NCBI GenBank assembly: GCA_902541515.1
Contig: CACBRD010000007.1
Location: 1-43,008, forward strand
Direction: 5' to 3'
Source: an uncultured Pelagibacteraceae bacterium
GTDB taxonomy: Bacteria; Pseudomonadota; Alphaproteobacteria; Pelagibacterales; Pelagibacteraceae
Length of the DNA: 43,008 nt
The notes under the pieces were generated by a model. The model was given only the letters and a program-made list of their open reading frames with translations. It made no database searches and was not told where the DNA came from. Position 1 is the first letter of the stretch, and each line of letters starts with the position of its first letter. Of the stretch, positions 22,605 through 30,538 are shown one piece after another. The translations under genes were made by a program, and so were the position numbers.

Positions 22605-23488
22605 TATAAATATTTATAAGATAATATTTTATAAGCCAACTTTGCTATTAGAAAATTGTAGGAATTAAATCCTTTGATCGGTGCGAGCTCATTTATATCT
22701 GCGCCAACGATGTTTGAGTTTTTGGCTGCAATCTTAATTATATCTAAAACTTCATCCCATAATAAACCGCCAGGTTCAGGTGTTCCAGTTGCAGGCATGA
22801 TACTCGAATCTAATCCATCTACATCGAAAGTTAGATAAACAGTCTTATTTTTAATTAGTTTTTTAAATTTTTTTAAATTCCATTTTGCCTTATCTTTTGC
22901 CCAAAAAATATTAATTCTAGATTTATTTTTATTTAAAAAAAGTATCTCCTCTTTAGAAATATTTCTAATTCCAAATGAGATTATTGAAACGTTTTTATAA
23001 TCTAAACATCTTCTGATAGCAGATGCGTGTGAAAATTTTTCACCATTATAACTTTCTCTTAAATCTGCATGAGCATCAAAATGTAAGAGGCAGATATTTT
23101 TATGTTTTTTAACAAATGGAACAATACATCCTGGTGTGATTGAATGTTCACCACCAAAAGTCATTGGAAAAAGTTTATTATTAAGAATTTCTTTATTTAC
23201 GTTAGCTATCTTTTTTAAAGCTTTTTTAATATTTTTATCAATCTTAAAAGGCTTTAAAGTTTTAATTCCTATTTTTTTGTAAGGTTCACAATTTAATTCC
23301 TCATCATATAATTCAACTTGATGTGAAGCTTTAATTATCTCTTTTGGACCATTTTTAGTCCCACCACCATAACTCACAGTTTTTTCCAGACCAAAAGGAA
23401 CAATTACAACTTTTTCTTTAAAATTGAATTTATTATCTATTCCAAGAAACCCTTTTTTATTTGAAAGATATTGCAATGTTTTATCCAA
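22601..23488 (-). CDS. speB: Agmatinase-family ureohydrolase
   Basis: Ureohydrolase superfamily enzyme; agmatinases hydrolyse agmatine to putrescine and urea with two Mn2+. The metal ligands are all present: His115 (GGEHSI), Asp138, His140 and Asp142 (FDAHADLR), Asp222 and Asp224 (TFDVDGLD). TPEPGG follows. No ATG is available near the N-terminus. I choose the TTG at 23488, whose codon run overlaps the stop of the preceding gene; TTG 23554, GTG 23530 or TTG 23476 are alternatives. Third gene of a polyamine operon. Guanidinobutyrase or a guanidino-polyamine substrate is possible. Confidence 0.85.
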   Translation of the reverse strand: MDKTLQYLSNKKGFLGIDNKFNFKEKVVIVPFGLEKTVSYGGGTKNGPKEIIKASHQVELYDEELNCEPYKKIGIKTLKPFKIDKNIKKALKKIANVNKEILNNKLFPMTFGGEHSITPGCIVPFVKKHKNICLLHFDAHADLRESYNGEKFSHASAIRRCLDYKNVSIISFGIRNISKEEILFLNKNKSRINIFWAKDKAKWNLKKFKKLIKNKTVYLTFDVDGLDSSIMPATGTPEPGGLLWDEVLDIIKIAAKNSNIVGADINELAPIKGFNSYNFLIAKLAYKILSYKYLY

Positions 23489-24524
23489 AAATTTTTGTAA
23501 AGTTTTTTCTATCTCTATTTTTCCATTCACCTTTATGATATGCGTCACTTGCAATCAAAGGTAATACACTTGTTGCCTCAGCAAAAACCATTTGTTCTTT
23601 CGTGACATTAACTTTGCCCCATGAACTTGCCTCTTTTAAAGTTGAACTGCTACACGCGCCATCTCTTGAGTCTGCCACAGTAATTTGCACAGCATATTTA
23701 TGCATTTCGACATCTTTACCTAAAAGTTCAGCACATATGACTGTGTCCTGAATAAAATTTTTTGGCACTCCCCCACCTATCATAAATAATCCAGATCCTT
23801 TTGATTTAATTTTTATTTCAGTTAATTCTCGAAATTCTCTAATAGAGTCTATTGTAATATGAGATTTTGGGTTCTTTTCTTGATGAATTACTAAACCAAA
23901 ACCAGCGCTTGAGTCTGTAAAAGCAGGACAGAATATTGGCACATTGTGATCATAGGCAGTTTCAATCAAAGAGTCTTTTTTTACTGAGTTTTTTTTAAGA
24001 TATTTTCCCATTTCGTGAATAAATTCTCTAGAGGTATAGCTTCTAGGCTTTAAGTTATCAGCTATTTCACAAATTTTCTTATCACAAATTTGTAATTCGT
24101 CTTCGTCAATGTAGGTATCGTATATTCTATCAATATAATTTTTTCTAAGTTGAGTATCATCTTGAAATTGAGAGCCTTGATAATGCTTAAATCCTAATGC
24201 CTCAAAAAAATCCATATCAATTATCGAAGCACCAGTTGCAACGATTGCATCTACCATATTGTATTTGACTAAATCTTTGTAAATATTCATACAACCAGCT
24301 GCTGAGGTCGAACCAGCTAAAGTTAGAAAAATTGTACAATCTTTATCTTTTAACATTTCATTATAGATGTTCGCTGCATTTGCAGTTTCTCTAGATACAA
24401 ATGACATTTTCTCCATTGATGAAATAATTTTTCTAGAGTCAAAAGATGTAATATCTATATGTTCAACTGGATTTTTAAGAAAGTCTTTTTTACTATTATG
24501 TCCTAGATTTTTATTTTTTGACAT
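23481..24524 (-). CDS. Deoxyhypusine-synthase-like protein
   Basis: Deoxyhypusine synthase (DHS) fold: NAD-dependent transfer of an aminobutyl group. The 347 residues include FLTLAGSTSAAGC, VATGASIIDMDF, CPAFTDSSAGFG, IGGGVPKNFIQ and EASSWGKV, where Lys304 matches the catalytic lysine of eukaryotic DHS. The eukaryotic substrate-side HH after the GGGV-K segment is NF here. Bacteria lack the eIF5A partner, and bacterial DHS-like proteins are thought to act on small polyamines, for example making homospermidine. Sitting between an ornithine decarboxylase and an agmatinase-like enzyme supports that. Its ATG shares one base with the decarboxylase stop. Confidence 0.88.
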   Translation of the reverse strand: MSKNKNLGHNSKKDFLKNPVEHIDITSFDSRKIISSMEKMSFVSRETANAANIYNEMLKDKDCTIFLTLAGSTSAAGCMNIYKDLVKYNMVDAIVATGASIIDMDFFEALGFKHYQGSQFQDDTQLRKNYIDRIYDTYIDEDELQICDKKICEIADNLKPRSYTSREFIHEMGKYLKKNSVKKDSLIETAYDHNVPIFCPAFTDSSAGFGLVIHQEKNPKSHITIDSIREFRELTEIKIKSKGSGLFMIGGGVPKNFIQDTVICAELLGKDVEMHKYAVQITVADSRDGACSSSTLKEASSWGKVNVTKEQMVFAEATSVLPLIASDAYHKGEWKNRDRKNFTKIFG

Positions 24525-25708
24525 TAAGCAACTAAAATATCTTTGTTGCTGTCTTTGTTATAGAGGCTCATTATAGCATTATCTTCAACTTCATAAATTT
24601 TATCAGAGTAGAAACCATTAAACTGTGTTCTAAAGGTAAGGCCGTATGAACCTAATTGACCAAGTTCTATATAATCATTTTCTTTTATATTATTAGGTAA
24701 AAGGAAAGGACCTTTCATGTAATCCATGCTGTCGCATGTTGGTCCATAAAAATCAAATGCAGTTAATTTTTTTGAAATAATTTTGTTTGAATTATCTTTT
24801 ATCATTTTAGATGGAAACACAATATTTGGTGTTCCTGCATCAAAAAGTGTTCCATAAGTTCCATCATTTATATAAAGTTTTTGTTTTTTTCTTAAGTTAA
24901 CCCGAACTATAGTTGAACCACTTTCAGCAACTAAAGCTCTGCCTGGTTCACAAATTATTTCTGGTAATTTTTCAATTTTTAAATTTTTTAAACCTTTCTT
25001 AATTTCATCAAAATAACTCTCTAAAGTAGGTGGAATTAAATCTGGATAGATAGTTGGAAAGCCACCTCCTATATTTAAATAATCAGGAACAATTTTCGTT
25101 TTCTTTATTATATTTGCAATTTCAGAAATTCCTTTTGAATATGAAATTGGATGCATACATTGTGATCCTACATGAAAACTTAATCCAATTTTTTTGGAAT
25201 GTTGTTTTACTAATCTTAAAAGTCCCGACGCTTCTGAATTTATAGCACCAAATTTTTTTGATAAATCAATTTCAGCATGTTCATTTGATACAGCCACCCT
25301 TACAAATAATTCTAAATCTTTTGCATTGCTGGTGCTCTCAATAATTTTTATCAATTCATCTTTAGTATCAAGTGCAAATGTTTTGACTCCATATTTGAAG
25401 TATGCTTCACTTATATCTTCTCTACTTTTAATTGTGTGCATGAAAGAACATTTAGATACTTGATCAAATTTTCTGACTGCTTTTATCTCTTCAACTGAGG
25501 CAACATCAAATTGGTTAATACCACTTTTTAATAAAGTTTTTATTACCTCAGGATGAGGATTTGTTTTGACAGCATATAGAATTTTACCTGGAAAGTTTTT
25601 TTGAAAAAATTTAGAAGCTGAAAGAATTGATTTCTTTCTAATACAATAAACTGGTTTGTCTGGTCTCAGTTGATTAACTAATTCTTCAACTGACTTAAAT
25701 TTTTGCAT
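24524..25708 (-). CDS. Ornithine/lysine decarboxylase, fold III (PLP)
   Basis: Eukaryotic-type alanine-racemase-fold decarboxylase that makes putrescine from ornithine and/or cadaverine from lysine. The 394 residues show the PLP lysine Lys48 in LYAVKTNPHP, LSFHVGSQC, LNIGGGFPT, CEPGRALVAESG and the catalytic cysteine in YGPTCDSMD (about residue 325). Substrate preference is not clear from reading. First gene of a three-gene polyamine operon. A G6 run, a good ribosome-binding site, lies 8 bases before the ATG. An out-of-frame ATG 7 bases upstream opens a six-codon ORF that overlaps the start. Confidence 0.92.
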   Translation of the reverse strand: MQKFKSVEELVNQLRPDKPVYCIRKKSILSASKFFQKNFPGKILYAVKTNPHPEVIKTLLKSGINQFDVASVEEIKAVRKFDQVSKCSFMHTIKSREDISEAYFKYGVKTFALDTKDELIKIIESTSNAKDLELFVRVAVSNEHAEIDLSKKFGAINSEASGLLRLVKQHSKKIGLSFHVGSQCMHPISYSKGISEIANIIKKTKIVPDYLNIGGGFPTIYPDLIPPTLESYFDEIKKGLKNLKIEKLPEIICEPGRALVAESGSTIVRVNLRKKQKLYINDGTYGTLFDAGTPNIVFPSKMIKDNSNKIISKKLTAFDFYGPTCDSMDYMKGPFLLPNNIKENDYIELGQLGSYGLTFRTQFNGFYSDKIYEVEDNAIMSLYNKDSNKDILVA

Positions 25709-25716
25709 TTTTCATG

Positions 25717-25722
25717 CCCCCC
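25717..25722 (-). promoter_or_regulatory. Strong G-rich ribosome-binding site of the decarboxylase gene
   Basis: The minus strand reads GGGGGG, 8 bases before the ATG at 25708. Most genes in this window have no visible Shine-Dalgarno, so a six-G run between long A/T runs stands out. It fixes the start of the decarboxylase gene. Confidence 0.5.
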
Positions 25723-25783
25723 AAAAAAAATTTAACAAAAAAAAAGTCTTTTATTTAAAAAAACTTTAATAAATCGAGCAATT

Positions 25784-25829
25784 AATTCAATACTTACCTA
25801 ATGTAAAGCAAATAATGACCTATTGAATT
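25784..25829. repeat. Inverted repeat before regA
   Basis: AATTCAATA (25784-25792) and TATTGAATT (25821-25829) are perfect 9-base inverted arms separated by 28 bases, in the 121-bp divergent region between the decarboxylase gene and regA. They may be a split operator or a long-loop hairpin in the regA leader. Function is unknown. Confidence 0.45.
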
Positions 25830-25856
25830 GTGGAAAAAAATTCCCATATTGAACTT

Positions 25857-26420
25857 ATGAAAAACGAAGGTGCATTACAAAATTTAGCTGATTTCAACAA
25901 TAAATCACTATTAATTGTTGATGATGACAATCCATTTAGAGAAAGATTGGCTAGGGCCATGGAAAAAAAGGGTTTTGAAGTTATTCAAGCTGAAGGTGTG
26001 CAAAAAGGAATTGATACTGTCAAAGCAAAAAAACCAGGATTCGCTGTTGTTGATTTGAGATTGGGTGATGGTAATGGTTTAGAAGTTGTAAAACAAATAC
26101 AAACCTCTAATCCTGAAAGTAGAATAATAATGTTAACAGGATATGGAAATATTCCAACTGCTGTTGCAGCAATAAAAGAGGGTGCAATCGATTATTTGGC
26201 TAAACCTGCAGATGCAGATGATGTTGAAAAAGCTCTTTTAGCTGATCCTGCTAAAAAAGCGGCTCCACCTGAAAATCCAATGTCAGCAGATAGAGTAAAA
26301 TGGGAACATATACACAGAGTTTTTGAATTGTGTAACAGAAATGTTTCAGAGACAGCAAGAAGACTAAAAATGCACCGAAGAACTCTTCAAAGAATTTTAT
26401 CTAAAAGATCACCTAAATAA
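25857..26420 (+). CDS. regA: RegA/ActR/PrrA-type redox response regulator
   Basis: DNA-binding regulator of a redox-responsive two-component system. The receiver shows the acidic triplet LLIVDDDNPF, the phosphorylation Asp in VVDLRLGDGNG (Asp66 from this start), a threonine in MLTGYG and a lysine in LAKPADAD. A proline-rich linker (KKAAPPENP) leads to a Fis-type helix-turn-helix ending ETARRLKMHRRTLQRIL, highly characteristic of RegA. ATG at 25857 gives 187 residues, the usual length; GTG at 25830 would add nine. No RegB kinase gene lies nearby. The 3' end overlaps convergent bioY by 8 bases. Confidence 0.93.
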   Translation: MKNEGALQNLADFNNKSLLIVDDDNPFRERLARAMEKKGFEVIQAEGVQKGIDTVKAKKPGFAVVDLRLGDGNGLEVVKQIQTSNPESRIIMLTGYGNIPTAVAAIKEGAIDYLAKPADADDVEKALLADPAKKAAPPENPMSADRVKWEHIHRVFELCNRNVSETARRLKMHRRTLQRILSKRSPK

Positions 26421-26964
26421 GTTTTCTAAATTTAAAAATTTTCTTAGCAATAAGCACAAGTAAAACTATCTTAAATATTTCAGCTAATAGAAAAGGCTTA
26501 ACACCTAAATCGAATATAGGTTTGTCCCATCCAATTAGTGTTCCTAACCACAAAATACCAAAAATATAGATTGTTGATACTGCAAGTATAAGTTTTGAGA
26601 AAATGATTAAATAATTATCTTTTAATTTTACAAAAGAAGCTAAAAAACAAGCTGAAAGAAATCCAATTAGATATCCCATTGTTGGACCTGTAAAATAAGC
26701 TAAACCTATTCCTCTTTCTGGGGAATTTGAAAACACAGGAAGACCTGCAATTCCTTCAATCAAATATAAACCAATTGTCGCAACACCTATTTTATATCCA
26801 AAGCTTATTCCAATAAAAAGAACTACAAAAGTTTGCATTGTCATTGGAACTGGATAGAAAGGAATTTTAATTTTTGCCGAGACAGCAAGTAACAAAGAAC
26901 CTAAAAAAATTACAAGTATTGATTTAATTATTTGGGCTTGTGTATTTTGCTTTATAAGTTCCAT
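26413..26964 (-). CDS. bioY: Biotin transporter BioY
   Basis: Substrate-binding membrane subunit of a biotin uptake system (ECF S-component). The 183 residues have about six helices and the family segments IKIPFYPVPMTMQTF, LYLIEGIAGLPVF and FTGPTMGYLIGF. No energising EcfA/EcfT (BioM/BioN) genes are in the window; it may act alone, as some BioY proteins do, or with components elsewhere. It is divergent from polA across 46 bp (26965-27010). Confidence 0.92.
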   Translation of the reverse strand: MELIKQNTQAQIIKSILVIFLGSLLLAVSAKIKIPFYPVPMTMQTFVVLFIGISFGYKIGVATIGLYLIEGIAGLPVFSNSPERGIGLAYFTGPTMGYLIGFLSACFLASFVKLKDNYLIIFSKLILAVSTIYIFGILWLGTLIGWDKPIFDLGVKPFLLAEIFKIVLLVLIAKKIFKFRKLI

Positions 26965-27010
26965 AAAAAATAATACTCTTATTTCTGTCTATAATCTATA
27001 TTAATTTCTA

Positions 27011-29785
27011 ATGGGAAAAATTAAAAAAACAGATCATTTTTATTTAATTGATGGATCAGGTTACATTTTTAGAGCGTATTATGCGTTACCACCATTAACG
27101 CGTAAAAGTGATGGATTACCGACGGGTGCAGTGAGTGGTTTTTGTAGTATGCTTTTCAAACTTCTAGAGGACTCAAAGTCAAATCAAAATTTACAAAAAC
27201 CAACACATTTTGCAGTTATATTTGACTCTGCTAGAAAAACTTTCAGAAACGAAATTTATAGTGATTACAAAGCTAATAGAGCTGAAGCACCTGATGATTT
27301 AGCTCCTCAATTTGATTACATCAGAAAATCAGTATTAGCTTTTAATTTACCTTCATTGGAATTGATAAATTATGAAGCTGATGACTTAATTGCAACGTAT
27401 GTTGAAATGATTTTAAAAGAAGGTGCAAAAGTAACAATAGTGTCCTCAGATAAGGATTTGATGCAATTATATAAAAAAAACGTTCGAATTTATGATCCAA
27501 TGAAAAATAAGTTTATTTCAGAGGAAGATATTAAAAATAAATTTGGTGTAGGTGCAAGTAAGGTAATTGATGTCCAGGCTTTAGCTGGTGATAGCAGCGA
27601 TAATGTACCAGGAGTTCCTGGAATTGGTGTTAAAACAGCTGCAGAATTAATTAATAAATATGGAGACCTTGAAAAACTTTTAAAATCTGCTCATGAAATT
27701 AAACAAAACAAAAGAAGAGAAACACTCATTGAGAATAAAGATAAGGCTTTAATAAGTAAAAAACTAGTGACATTAAAAAGTGATGCTCCCGTAAATAAAA
27801 ATCTAACTGATCTTGAATTAAAAAGTATTGATAAAGATAAACTCTATAAATTTTTGAGGGAGATGGAATTTAATAGATTGTTGAGTTCAGCTATCTCTGC
27901 ATATGGAGAACCAAATTTAACAAGTATCAAAAACGAGGTTAAAATTGAAAAAAATCAAAAAGCGATCAATAAAAAAGAATATTATCTAATTGAAAATTTG
28001 GAACAAATCGACAACTGGATAACTGAAGCTGAGGAGTTAGGTGAAGTTGCAGTAGATACCGAAACAAATTCATTAGATCCTCATCAGGCAGATCTGGTTG
28101 GTGTTTCATTAAGCTCAAAAATTGGAAAAGCTTGTTATATTCCTATCGGTCATAAATCTAACAAATGTATCGAAAAAGATTTAGTTTTAAACAAGTTAAA
28201 ACCTTTACTTGAGGATCCTAGTATCAAAAAAATAGGTCAAAATATAAAATTTGATTTTATAGTTTTTTTCAAACACGGAATTAATATGACTTCAATGGAA
28301 GATACTATGCTGATGTCCTATGTTCTTGATGCAGGAAAAAATAGACATAATATGGATACATTGTCAGAAATTCATTTAAACCATAAAACAATATCTTTTA
28401 AAGATTTAGTTGGCACAGGAAAAAAGGAGATTAATTTCAGTGAAGTAGATGTTGAAAAAGCCAAAGATTACGCAGCCGAAGATGCTGATATTACATTTAG
28501 ATTATACAAAAAATTTCAAAAAAGTTTAAAGGATGAAAAAATGATAAATATCTACGAGATATTTGAAAAGCCTTTATTAAAAATTCTTGCTTCTATGGAA
28601 ATTGAGGGAATTAAAATAGATAATAAATTTTTAAAATCATTATCCACTAAATTTGAAAAAAAGATTGTTAAAATTCAAAATGAAGTTTTTAAAATATCTA
28701 AAAAAAAATTTAATATTGCATCACCAAAACAACTTGGGGAAATATTGTATAATGATCTTAAAATTGCAGATTTAAAAAAAACAAAAAAAGGGAGTTTTGC
28801 AACGAGCGCTTCGGTTTTAGAAGATTTAGCATTTAAAGGTCATAAGTTTCCCCAATTAGTATTGGATTGGAGACAGGTATCTAAATTGAAAAATACCTAC
28901 TCAGATTCCTTGCCGGAACATATCAATCCTAACACACAAAGAGTTCATACCTCTTTTTTATTAGCAGCTACTACAACTGGCAGACTAGCGTCAAGCGATC
29001 CAAACTTACAAAATATTCCGATTAAATCTGAGGATGGTAAAGATATTCGTAAAGCATTTATAGCCAAAAAAGATCATGTTTTAATTTCTGCAGATTATAA
29101 TCAAATTGAGATGAGAATTTTAGCTGATTTGGCTGACGTCAAAGGATTAAAAAAAGCTTTTAAAAACAACGAAGATATTCATTCACTCACAGCTAGTCAA
29201 ATTTTTAATGTTGATATTAAAAAAGTAAATCAAGATCAGAGAAGAAAAGCTAAAGCTATAAATTTTGGAATAATATATGGGATTTCACAATATGGATTAG
29301 CAAAACAAATTAATGTCACAAATCATGAAGCTGAGGAATTCCTTAATGCTTATTTTTTGAAATTTCCTGAAATTAAAATTTATATGGACCGAACAATAAA
29401 GTTTTGTAGAAAAAGTGGATTTGTGAATAATATTTTTGGAAGACGATCACATTTTATTAATATCAATGATAAAAACTATAATATTAGAAATTTCCAAGAG
29501 CGCGCAGCAATTAATGCTCCAATTCAAGGCTCAGCTGCAGAAATAATGAGATTAGCTATGATAAGACTTGATAAAAAATTAAGTGATCAAAAAAATCAAA
29601 ATACAAAAATGTTGTTGCAAATCCATGACGAGTTAATTTTTGAAACTCCCAAAGAAGAAGCAAAAAGAATCAGTAAAATTATAATTGATGAAATGTCTAG
29701 TGTTGTTAAGAGTGAACAGCATTCTTTTTCCATACCTTTAACAGTTGATCTAAATACCGGAGAAAATTGGGGTACACTTCATTAA
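27011..29785 (+). CDS. polA: DNA polymerase I
   Basis: Repair and Okazaki-fragment-processing polymerase. The 924 residues hold all three domains: a 5' nuclease (about 1-295; DGSGYIFRAYYALPP, YEADDLIATY, GDSSDNVPGVPGIG), a 3'-5' exonuclease (about 325-510) and a family A polymerase (about 560-924). The exonuclease keeps VAVDTETNSLD, so proofreading looks intact. Polymerase motif A is SADYNQIEMRIL (about 690), the O-helix RRKAKAINFGIIYG (about 742) and motif C QIHDELIFE (about 871). A TATAAT at 26990-26995 could be its -10 box, but no matching -35 is seen. Confidence 0.97.
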   Translation: MGKIKKTDHFYLIDGSGYIFRAYYALPPLTRKSDGLPTGAVSGFCSMLFKLLEDSKSNQNLQKPTHFAVIFDSARKTFRNEIYSDYKANRAEAPDDLAPQFDYIRKSVLAFNLPSLELINYEADDLIATYVEMILKEGAKVTIVSSDKDLMQLYKKNVRIYDPMKNKFISEEDIKNKFGVGASKVIDVQALAGDSSDNVPGVPGIGVKTAAELINKYGDLEKLLKSAHEIKQNKRRETLIENKDKALISKKLVTLKSDAPVNKNLTDLELKSIDKDKLYKFLREMEFNRLLSSAISAYGEPNLTSIKNEVKIEKNQKAINKKEYYLIENLEQIDNWITEAEELGEVAVDTETNSLDPHQADLVGVSLSSKIGKACYIPIGHKSNKCIEKDLVLNKLKPLLEDPSIKKIGQNIKFDFIVFFKHGINMTSMEDTMLMSYVLDAGKNRHNMDTLSEIHLNHKTISFKDLVGTGKKEINFSEVDVEKAKDYAAEDADITFRLYKKFQKSLKDEKMINIYEIFEKPLLKILASMEIEGIKIDNKFLKSLSTKFEKKIVKIQNEVFKISKKKFNIASPKQLGEILYNDLKIADLKKTKKGSFATSASVLEDLAFKGHKFPQLVLDWRQVSKLKNTYSDSLPEHINPNTQRVHTSFLLAATTTGRLASSDPNLQNIPIKSEDGKDIRKAFIAKKDHVLISADYNQIEMRILADLADVKGLKKAFKNNEDIHSLTASQIFNVDIKKVNQDQRRKAKAINFGIIYGISQYGLAKQINVTNHEAEEFLNAYFLKFPEIKIYMDRTIKFCRKSGFVNNIFGRRSHFININDKNYNIRNFQERAAINAPIQGSAAEIMRLAMIRLDKKLSDQKNQNTKMLLQIHDELIFETPKEEAKRISKIIIDEMSSVVKSEQHSFSIPLTVDLNTGENWGTLH

Positions 29786-29830
29786 TTTAATTGCCCAAAT
29801 TAGAACAATTTAGTATTTTTATAATCGAGT

Positions 29831-30538
29831 ATGCAGAAACAAACAATTGCCCTTGTCGACGATGATAGAAATATTTTAACAAGTCTGAGTATAGCTTTAG
29901 AGAAAGAGGGATTTAAAGTTCAAACATATATTGATGGTGAAAGCGCTTTAATTGGCTTAACTAGAACCCCACCGGATCTTGCAATCGTTGATATTAAAAT
30001 GCCAAAAATGGATGGAGAAGAGCTACTTAAAAAGCTAAGAAAAAAAACTTCATTACCAGTTATTTTTTTGACCTCTAAAGATGATGAAATTGATGAATTG
30101 CTTGGATTGAAGTTAGGAGCAGATGATTTCATAAAAAAATCTGGAGGCTTTTCAATTAAAGTGTTGATTGAGAGAATAAGAGTGCAACTCAGAAAGAAAG
30201 ATTCAAAAGAAATTATAGAGGAAAACAAAAGTATAATATCTCATGGTAAATTAAAACTAGATCCTTCACAATTAGAGTGTGAATGGAATGGTAAACAATT
30301 GCCAGATAAACTTACAACGACCGAATTTTTATTAGTTAAGGAATTAGCAAAAAGACCAGGTATAATCAAAGAAAGAGCTCAGTTGATGGATATAGCTTAT
30401 AGAGAAGATACCGATATAGAGGACAGAACAATAGATAGTCATGTAAAAAGAATAAGAAAAAAATTTAAAAAGGTTGACCCCGAATTTTCAGCTATAGAAA
30501 CTAGATATGGAAGTGGATATAGGTGGAATGTTAGCTGA
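29831..30538 (+). CDS. chvI: ChvI-type OmpR-family response regulator
   Basis: Transcription regulator paired with the kinase encoded next. The receiver (about 1-120) has [10 protein letters not shown], phospho-acceptor Asp54 in [13 protein letters not shown] and a threonine in FLTSKDDE. The winged-helix output domain (about 140-235) ends [15 protein letters not shown] and RYGSGYRW. The conserved Lys-Pro of the receiver (ITKPFS in ChvI relatives) reads KKSGGFS at 102-108, so the proline is lost and the loop is longer. The one-base TGATG overlap with chvG indicates coupling. A TATAAT at 29820-29825 lies only 5 bases before the ATG. Confidence 0.92.
   Translation: MQKQTIALVDDDRNILTSLSIALEKEGFKVQTYIDGESALIGLTRTPPDLAIVDIKMPKMDGEELLKKLRKKTSLPVIFLTSKDDEIDELLGLKLGADDFIKKSGGFSIKVLIERIRVQLRKKDSKEIIEENKSIISHGKLKLDPSQLECEWNGKQLPDKLTTTEFLLVKELAKRPGIIKERAQLMDIAYREDTDIEDRTIDSHVKRIRKKFKKVDPEFSAIETRYGSGYRWNVS

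Noticed and set aside
26990..26995. TATAAT as the polA promoter -10 box
   Set aside because: The sequence 17 bases upstream is only A/T with no -35 resemblance. Mentioned in the polA entry but not called.
29820..29825. TATAAT as a -10 box giving a leaderless chvI mRNA
   Set aside because: No -35 match at a usable distance, and TATAAT-like words are common in such AT-rich DNA.
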